From: an uncultured Eubacteriales bacterium
GTDB lineage: Bacteria > Bacillota > Clostridia > Peptostreptococcales > Anaerovoracaceae
Reading direction: 5' to 3'
Length of the DNA: 18,899 bases
Assembly: GCA_910585135.1 (NCBI GenBank)
Contig: CAJUEB010000017.1
Coordinates: 1-18,899 of the forward strand
In this document: positions 13,788 to 18,899 of the stretch, in pieces
Layout: each line of letters opens with the position of its first letter
Numbering within the stretch: position 1 is the stretch's first letter
Translations under genes and position numbers: made by a program
Notes under the pieces: model-generated
What the model saw: only the letters and a program-made list of their open reading frames with translations
Database searches by the model: none
Told to the model about the DNA's origin: nothing

Positions 13788-13813
13788 GACAGGCCATCAG
13801 CCTGTCTTTGTTT
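13788..13813 (+). terminator. Riboswitch-controlled intrinsic terminator
   Basis: GACAGGC (13788-13794) and GCCTGTC (13800-13806) form a perfect 7-bp stem with a CATCA loop, followed by TTTGTTT. An alternative pairing joins GGTTGAT of the aptamer P1 3' strand (13683-13689) to ATCAGCC (13796-13802) by 7 pairs including one G-U, which would destroy the terminator. Ligand binding would hold P1 and let the terminator form, an OFF switch. Confidence 0.72.
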
Positions 13814-13850
13814 CATTTATCTAAACATTTCAGCTTTAAGGAGGAAAGAA

Positions 13851-15056
13851 ATGAAGAAAAAAGTATTATCATTGGTACTTGCGTTCATGATGATCTTCGC
13901 ATTTTCCGTAACGCTGACGGGATGCGGCGGCGGAGATGATTCAGAGGATGCGGCGTTTAAGGTTGGATTCATCTGTCTGCATGACGAAAACTCAACGTAT
14001 GACAAGAACTTTATCGATGCTGCGAATGCTGCATGTGAGAATCTTAATGTAGAAGCCGTGATCAAGACGAATATTCCGGAAGGACAAGAGTGCTATGATG
14101 CAGCGGCTGAGCTGGTTGATGCCGGATGTGGAATCATCTTTGCCGATTCGTTTGGCCATGAGGATTTTATGATTCAGGCTGCGAAAGATTTCCCGGAAGT
14201 ACAGTTCTGCCACTCAACGGGAACGAAGGCGCATACCGAAGGTCTTGATAACTACCACAATGCGTTTGCTTCCATCTACGAAGGAAGATACCTCGCCGGA
14301 ATCGCTGCCGGTATGAAAATCAACGAAATGATTGACGCTGGGGACATTACCGCCGATCAGGCAAAGCTCGGCTATGTCGGTGCCTTCACATATGCGGAAG
14401 TAGTATCGGGATACACATCCTTCTTCTTGGGCGCGCGTTCAGTTTGCGAATCGGCTACGATGGAAGTAACCTTCACAGGTTCATGGTATGATGAAGCGCT
14501 TGAGAAGGAAGCTGCAAACAAGCTGATCAACGACGGATGCGTCCTGATTTCACAGCATGCTGACTCAATGGGCGCACCGACGGCATGTGAAAGCAAAGGC
14601 GTTCCGAACGTATCCTACAATGGAAGCACGAAGGATGCCTGCCCTGAAACATTTATCGTTTCATCCAGAATCGATTGGACGCCGTATTATGAATATGCGA
14701 TCAAGGCTGCGATGGACGGGGAAGCAATCGATGCAGACTGGACCGGAACGCTGGCAACAGGTTCGGTCGTACTGACAGACATTAACGAAGATGTTGCTGC
14801 GGAAGGAACGGCGAAAGCGATCGAAGAAGCGCAGGCTAAGCTCGAAGCAGGCGAACTCAAAGTTTTTGATACGGCAACGTTCACAGTTGAAGGCAAGACG
14901 CTCGACTCATATAAGGCGGACGTAGACACAGATGCTGACTACACGCCGGATACAGAGGTTATCAAGGATGGCGCATTCCTTGAATCAGAGTTCAGGTCAG
15001 CTCCGTATTTCGATCTTCAGATCGACGGAATCAAGCTGTTGGATACAAAATTCTAA
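13851..15056 (+). CDS. BMP-family nucleoside ABC transporter substrate-binding lipoprotein
   Basis: A 401-residue extracellular lipoprotein of the BMP (basic membrane protein, PnrA-like) family, which binds purine nucleosides. The signal peptide ends in the lipobox LTGC with Cys25, followed by a Gly/Asp tether. The mature protein has the two-lobed periplasmic-binding fold, starting VGFICLHDENSTYDKNF (the ligand-binding N-terminal loop) and including FADSFGHEDFM, HNAFASIYEGRYLAGIAAG, KLGYVGA, and SSRIDWTPYYEYAI. A tail of about 60 residues (FTVEGKTLDSY onward) extends past the core. The start is fixed by AAGGAGG 6 bases upstream and by the signal peptide; earlier in-frame ATGs overlap the terminator. 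It is first in an operon with the ATPase and two permeases, under the purine riboswitch. The ligand is inferred as guanosine, inosine or related. Confidence 0.92.
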   Translation: MKKKVLSLVLAFMMIFAFSVTLTGCGGGDDSEDAAFKVGFICLHDENSTYDKNFIDAANAACENLNVEAVIKTNIPEGQECYDAAAELVDAGCGIIFADSFGHEDFMIQAAKDFPEVQFCHSTGTKAHTEGLDNYHNAFASIYEGRYLAGIAAGMKINEMIDAGDITADQAKLGYVGAFTYAEVVSGYTSFFLGARSVCESATMEVTFTGSWYDEALEKEAANKLINDGCVLISQHADSMGAPTACESKGVPNVSYNGSTKDACPETFIVSSRIDWTPYYEYAIKAAMDGEAIDADWTGTLATGSVVLTDINEDVAAEGTAKAIEEAQAKLEAGELKVFDTATFTVEGKTLDSYKADVDTDADYTPDTEVIKDGAFLESEFRSAPYFDLQIDGIKLLDTKF

Positions 15057-15074
15057 TGAATGAATATACCAGAG

Positions 15075-15098
15075 AAAGCCCCGGCTTGCCGGGGTTTT
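15075..15098 (+). terminator. Terminator-like hairpin after the lipoprotein gene
   Basis: CCCCGGC (15079-15085), loop TT, GCCGGGG (15088-15094), then TTTT, with AAA on the left able to extend the stem. It lies 22 bases after the stop codon. A partial terminator here would make more binding protein than membrane machinery, a common arrangement in ABC operons. The A and T flanks could serve either strand. Confidence 0.8.
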
Positions 15099-15142
15099 CG
15101 TGGTGTATGCCATATTGCAGAGAAAAGGATAGGCTCGGTGGT

Positions 15143-15171
15143 TTGACGCAGGATGTGCTTTTTTGTGCAAT
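15143..15171 (+). promoter_or_regulatory. Possible internal promoter for the transporter ATPase and permeases
   Basis: TTGACG (15143-15148), 17 bases, then TGCAAT (15166-15171, 4 of 6). It lies after the terminator-like hairpin and about 80 bases before the ATPase start, so it could give the membrane genes riboswitch-independent expression. Two small GC hairpins (15194-15210 and 15218-15233) follow. Confidence 0.4.
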
Positions 15172-15257
15172 ACGGGGCTCTTTGGCTAGAGAAAAGGCGC
15201 AAGCGGCCTTCATGTGACCGCCGTATTTGGCGGCAGGGCAGCGGGGTCGAAAAGAAT

Positions 15258-16829
15258 ATGGAAAGAAAGGTGTTGATTCGTTTGACCAACAGGCAAGTGG
15301 CCGTATCCATGCGGAACGTTACGAAAACGTTCGGTACGGTAAAGGCCAATGATAACGTCAGTCTCGATATTTACCGTGGGGAAATTCTATCGCTGCTGGG
15401 AGAAAACGGCAGCGGCAAAACCACGCTGATGAATATGCTCTCCGGGATTTATTACCCCGATGGAGGGGAAATTTATATCAATGGGGAACCGGCCGCCATC
15501 CATTCGCCGAAGGAGGCCTTTGGCTACGGGATCGGTATGATCCACCAGCATTTTAAATTAGTTGATGTATTTACGGCGGCAGAAAATATCGTGCTGGGAT
15601 TAAAAGAAGAAGGCAGGCTGGATTTGAAAAAGGCGGCCGAAAAAATACGTGACATTTGCGAAATGTACGAGTTCGATATCGATCCGCAGCAAAAAATCTA
15701 TAATATGTCGGTTTCCCAGAAGCAGACGGTGGAAATCGTCAAAGTTCTTTACCGCGGCGCAGATATTCTCATCCTCGATGAACCGACAGCGGTGCTTACG
15801 CCGCAGGAAACGGAGAAGCTCTTTGCCGTGCTGCGCAACATGAAGGAGGCGGGGAAAACCGTCGTCATTATCACGCATAAGCTCCATGAAGTCCTTGCGA
15901 TATCAGATCGTGTGGCGGTGCTGCGTAAGGGTGCGTTTATCGGGGAAATGGTTACTGCTGAAACGAACGAGCAGGAGATGACGAACATGATGGTCGGCAG
16001 GATGGTCAAGCTCGATATCCGGCGGCCTGAGCCTGTTGACCCGAAACCGCGCATCAAGGTAGAGGGGCTTACCGTAAAAAGCGCCGACGGAATTTTGAAG
16101 CTGGATGATGTTTCCTTCACTGCTAATTCGGGGGAAATTCTGGGGATCGCCGGGATTTCCGGCTGTGGGCAGAAGGAGCTTTTGGAAGCGATCGCGGGTC
16201 TTCAGCCCGTCGAGAGCGGGACGATAGATTATATTGATGACCAGGGGACGCCGGATTCCCTGATCGGCAAAGACCCGATCCGCATTGCAGCGATGGGCGT
16301 TGCCCTTTCCTTCGTTCCCGAAGACAGATTGGGGATGGGGCTTGTTGGCAATATGGATCTCACCGACAACATGATGCTGCGGTCGTTTCGAAAGGGAAAA
16401 TCCTTCTTTACGGATCGAAAGACGCCGCGTAAGCTGGCGGAAAAGGTGGTAGACGAGCTGGAAATCAGCACGTCGAGTCTCTCTACATCTGTCAGGAAGC
16501 TTTCGGGCGGGAATGTGCAGAAAGTGCTGGTAGGAAGGGAAATTGCATCTTCCCCGACTGTTTTGCTTTCCGCCTATATTGTCCGCGGACTTGATATCAA
16601 TTCGTCGTATACGATTTATGATCTGCTCAACCAGCAGAAGGAAAAAGGTGTTGCCGTTATCTATGTGGGAGAGGATCTCGATGTCCTCATGGAACTGAGT
16701 GACAGGATTCTTGTTCTCTGTGGCGGAAAGGTAAGCGGTATCGTTGACGGCAGAAAAGCGGATAAGAACCAGATCGGTATGATGATGACAACGCTAGGGG
16801 GAGGTGATAGCGATGCGCAAACAGAATAA
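15258..16829 (+). CDS. Nucleoside ABC transporter double ATP-binding protein (YufO/NupA-like)
   Basis: A 523-residue protein with two ABC ATPase domains that energises purine nucleoside uptake. Domain 1 (about 14-245): Walker A GENGSGKT (48-55), Q-loop HQHFKLVD typical of this subfamily, signature MSVSQKQ, Walker B ILILDEPT (170-177), switch His207. Domain 2 (about 265-515) is degenerate, as usual in the sugar/nucleoside group: GISGCGQKE replaces Walker A, while LSGGNVQK (415-422) is kept. The Walker B region is LLSAYIVRGLD, where relatives usually have a Pro-Thr before RGLD, so this domain is even less likely to hydrolyse ATP. The start is uncertain: ATG 15258 has a poor ribosome site, while TTG 15282 has AAGGTG 9 bases upstream; the first recognisable core residues are AVSMRNVTKTFG. 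It overlaps the next gene by 17 bases. Confidence 0.92.
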   Translation: MERKVLIRLTNRQVAVSMRNVTKTFGTVKANDNVSLDIYRGEILSLLGENGSGKTTLMNMLSGIYYPDGGEIYINGEPAAIHSPKEAFGYGIGMIHQHFKLVDVFTAAENIVLGLKEEGRLDLKKAAEKIRDICEMYEFDIDPQQKIYNMSVSQKQTVEIVKVLYRGADILILDEPTAVLTPQETEKLFAVLRNMKEAGKTVVIITHKLHEVLAISDRVAVLRKGAFIGEMVTAETNEQEMTNMMVGRMVKLDIRRPEPVDPKPRIKVEGLTVKSADGILKLDDVSFTANSGEILGIAGISGCGQKELLEAIAGLQPVESGTIDYIDDQGTPDSLIGKDPIRIAAMGVALSFVPEDRLGMGLVGNMDLTDNMMLRSFRKGKSFFTDRKTPRKLAEKVVDELEISTSSLSTSVRKLSGGNVQKVLVGREIASSPTVLLSAYIVRGLDINSSYTIYDLLNQQKEKGVAVIYVGEDLDVLMELSDRILVLCGGKVSGIVDGRKADKNQIGMMMTTLGGGDSDAQTE

Positions 16830-17916
16830 AGAACCGCTTTTTCATATTACCAAACGCAAGGAGCTTCCTTTGGCGAAAGTATGGCTGGTCAGGCTTGGCG
16901 CAATCGTTGCGGCTCTCATCGTCTGTGCGATCGTTACTACGGCGATGACAGGCCTTGATCCGTTCAGCGTTTTCGGCACGATGATCGACGGCGCGATCGG
17001 AACGGAGCGGAAGACGTGGATTCTGTTCAAAGAGCTGGCGATCCTGCTTAGCGTGGCATTAGCATTGACGCCGGCCTTTAAGATGAAGTTTTGGAATTTA
17101 GGCGGCGAAGGTCAGATCCTCATTGGCGCATGGGCGACTGCGCTTTGCATGATCTATATGGGTGATGTGATTCCGAGCGGGCTTTTGATCCTCATCTGCT
17201 TTGTGGCGGCGGTGATCTGCGGTGCGATCTGGGCGATGATCCCGGCGTTTTTCAAGGCAAAGTGGAATACAAACGAAACGCTCTTCACGTTGATGATGAA
17301 TTATGTTGCGATACAGCTCGTGGCGTATTTCGTGATCATCTGGGAAGTCCCGAAAGGTTCGGGGAAGGTTGGCATTATTAATCAGCAGACGATGGCAGGC
17401 TGGATGCCGTACGTCGGCACGAACAGCTATCTTCTGGTCATTCTCTGCGTGGCGGTTCTTACTGCGGCGATGTTCGTATACCTGAAATACAGCAAACAAG
17501 GGTACGAGATTTCCGTCGTCGGGGAAAGCAAAAGGACGGCAAGCTATGTCGGAATCAAGGTGGATCGGGTTATCATCAGGACGCTCTTGTTATCCGGCGC
17601 GATTTGCGGATTGACAGGATGGCTGATCGTGTCGGGAATCGACCATACGATTACGACGACACTCGCAGGCGGCCGGGGATTCTTAGGGATTATGGTTTCC
17701 TGGCTGGCGCAGTTCAATGTAATTGCGATGATTTTCGCCAGTCTGTTGATCGTTTTTCTGGAGCAGGGCGCAGGAGAGATTTCGACAAGCTTCGGATTGA
17801 ATCAGTCTTTTGCCGATATCCTGACTGGGATTATCCTGTTCTTCATCATCGGTTGTGAATTTTTCATTAATTATAAGGTGCACATGAGAAAAAGATCAGG
17901 AAAGGAGGAAGCATAA
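16813..17916 (+). CDS. Nucleoside ABC transporter permease (YufP-like)
   Basis: A 367-residue inner-membrane permease of the BPD_transp_2 family (branched-chain amino acid, sugar and nucleoside type), the first of the two permeases that form the channel. After a basic cytoplasmic N-terminus there are about nine to ten hydrophobic segments. The cytoplasmic coupling segment is VVGESKRTASYVGIKVDR, followed by LSGAICGLTGWL, the usual position for contact with the ATPase. The FWNLGGEGQILIGAWA block near residue 95 is typical. I chose ATG 16813, preceded by GGGGGAGG 8 bases away; a GTG three codons earlier lies in that ribosome site. It overlaps the ATPase gene by 17 bases and touches the second permease gene, so translation is coupled. 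Confidence 0.93.
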   Translation: MRKQNKEPLFHITKRKELPLAKVWLVRLGAIVAALIVCAIVTTAMTGLDPFSVFGTMIDGAIGTERKTWILFKELAILLSVALALTPAFKMKFWNLGGEGQILIGAWATALCMIYMGDVIPSGLLILICFVAAVICGAIWAMIPAFFKAKWNTNETLFTLMMNYVAIQLVAYFVIIWEVPKGSGKVGIINQQTMAGWMPYVGTNSYLLVILCVAVLTAAMFVYLKYSKQGYEISVVGESKRTASYVGIKVDRVIIRTLLLSGAICGLTGWLIVSGIDHTITTTLAGGRGFLGIMVSWLAQFNVIAMIFASLLIVFLEQGAGEISTSFGLNQSFADILTGIILFFIIGCEFFINYKVHMRKRSGKEEA

Positions 17917-18899
17917 ATGTTTGATTTGGTTGCGTTTATTCCTCGTGCGATCGTGCAGGGGATGCCGCTTCTTTTCGGCTGTACGGGCGAGACGATTTCC
18001 GAGAAGGCCGGAAGCCTCAATCTGGGGATTCCGGGCGTCATGTATGTCGGCGGGATATGCGGCGTGATCGGTTCGTTCCTTTACGAGCAAAGCTGCACGG
18101 GAGACCTCAATCCTTTCCTTGCGGTTTTCATCCCGATGGTTTCCTGTCTTGTGGGGGCGCTTCTGATGGGGCTTTTGTTTAGTGTGCTGACTGTAACGCT
18201 GCGGGCGAACCAGAATGTAGTCGGACTTGCTATGACGACGTTTGGCGTGGGATTTGGAAACTTTTTCGGCGGATCGCTGATGAAGCTGACGGGCAGCTCC
18301 GTTCCGTCGATTGCCCTTTCCAGGACAAGCGCTTATTTCAGCAAAACGCTGCCCTTTGCAGATGACCTCGGATGGTTTGGCAAAATCTTTTTATCGTATG
18401 GATTCCTCACATATCTTGCCGTGATCATCGCTTTTGTGACGGCTTATATTCTTGGGCATACTAGGATCGGCTTGCAGCTTCGTGCGGTAGGGGAAAATCC
18501 TGCTACGGCAGATGCAGCGGGGATCAATATTAATCGATATAAATACGTTGCGATCTGTGCAGGTTGTATGATTGCTGGCCTGGGCGGCCTGTTTTATGTG
18601 ATGGACTATGCCAGCGGCGTTTGGTCGAATGATGCCTTTGGAGACAGAGGATGGCTGGCGATCGCGCTCGTTATTTTCACACTGTGGAAGCCGAATATTG
18701 CTGTTTTCGGTTCGATTCTGTTCGGAGGACTTTATATCCTGCACCTGTTTATTCCGGGCGCAGGCATGGCAACGAAAGAGCTTTATAAAATGCTGCCTTA
18801 TATCGTAACCATTATCGTTCTCGTGTTTACGAGCATCCGCAAAAGGCGGGAGGATCAGCCGCCGGAGAGTTTGGGGTTGCCGTATTTTAGGGAGGATCG
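17917..18899 (+). CDS. Nucleoside ABC transporter permease (YufQ-like), truncated by window edge
   Basis: The second permease begins directly after the first one's stop codon (TAA then ATG at 17917), with AAGGAGG about 8 bases upstream. The frame stays open for 327 codons to the window end, with no stop. It starts MFDLVAFIPRAIVQGMPLLF and has the family block EKAGSLNLGIPGVMYVGG (about 29-46). The coupling loop is LRAVGENPATADAAGININR, followed by AGLGGLFYV, and about eight to nine hydrophobic segments are visible. The last residues, ending GLPYFRED, look like the C-terminal tail of such proteins, so only a few residues are probably missing. It pairs with the YufP-like protein to form the translocation channel for purine nucleosides. 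Confidence 0.93.
   Translation, partial: MFDLVAFIPRAIVQGMPLLFGCTGETISEKAGSLNLGIPGVMYVGGICGVIGSFLYEQSCTGDLNPFLAVFIPMVSCLVGALLMGLLFSVLTVTLRANQNVVGLAMTTFGVGFGNFFGGSLMKLTGSSVPSIALSRTSAYFSKTLPFADDLGWFGKIFLSYGFLTYLAVIIAFVTAYILGHTRIGLQLRAVGENPATADAAGININRYKYVAICAGCMIAGLGGLFYVMDYASGVWSNDAFGDRGWLAIALVIFTLWKPNIAVFGSILFGGLYILHLFIPGAGMATKELYKMLPYIVTIIVLVFTSIRKRREDQPPESLGLPYFRED

Noticed and set aside
1..18899. CRISPR array, insertion sequence, prophage, tRNA or rRNA
   Set aside because: I saw no regularly spaced repeats, transposase or integrase motifs, cloverleaf sequences or rRNA signatures. Gene order is that of ordinary chromosomal operons.

Overview
This window reads as chromosomal DNA of an anaerobic, Gram-positive, Clostridia-like bacterium (Bacillota). 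The reasons are strong AGGAGG-type ribosome sites, TTGACA/TATAAT promoters with 17-base spacers, lipoproteins with short lipobox signal peptides, a greA/lysyl-tRNA synthetase neighbourhood, energy-coupling factor (ECF) transport, and riboswitch-controlled uptake operons. I see no phage genes, transposases, CRISPR array, tRNA or rRNA. The taxonomic placement is an inference.

Layout. (1) 1-1568, minus strand: a HAD-family phosphatase (930-1568), a doubtful 312-base stretch, a DUF3830 protein (198-617) and the start of an unrecognised gene running off the left edge. (2) 1569-1725: a divergent promoter region with a perfect consensus promoter facing right and a good one facing left. (3) 1726-6251: an information-processing operon of greA, a class I (archaeal-type) lysyl-tRNA synthetase carrying a C-terminal Trbp111/EMAPII-like tRNA-binding domain, an unrecognised 172-residue protein made of three copies of one helical repeat, and asnS. 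It ends at an intrinsic terminator near 6386-6434. (4) 6494-10707: a cobalamin-riboswitch operon encoding a DUF4430 (transcobalamin-like) lipoprotein, an EcfT/CbiQ-type transmembrane protein, and one 880-residue polypeptide that fuses both ECF ATPases to the substrate-binding S component. The three genes overlap and form a complete ECF transporter, most likely for cobalamin or another corrinoid or precursor. (5) 10855-13531: a small metallo-beta-lactamase-fold hydrolase, a DUF1848 protein with a C-terminal radical-SAM-like cysteine motif, and the DNA repair glycosylase mutM. (6) 13559-18899: a purine (guanine-type) riboswitch operon for a nucleoside ABC transporter of the BMP/Nup family, comprising a lipoprotein, a double ATPase and two permeases. 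The last permease is open at the right edge but nearly complete.

The two uptake operons share a logic: a sigma-A-type promoter, a ligand-sensing leader RNA, a lipoprotein gene first, then the membrane machinery. In the purine leader I can trace by eye an aptamer, a terminator hairpin, and a 7-bp antiterminator pairing that uses the P1 3' strand. This predicts shut-off when guanine or hypoxanthine is plentiful.

The most unusual items are the A-A'-S fusion ECF transporter paired with a transcobalamin-like lipoprotein, the fusion-type class I LysRS at the usual greA-lysS position, and the triple-repeat protein between the two synthetase genes. All RNA folds and family names come from reading the sequence; none was confirmed by a search.
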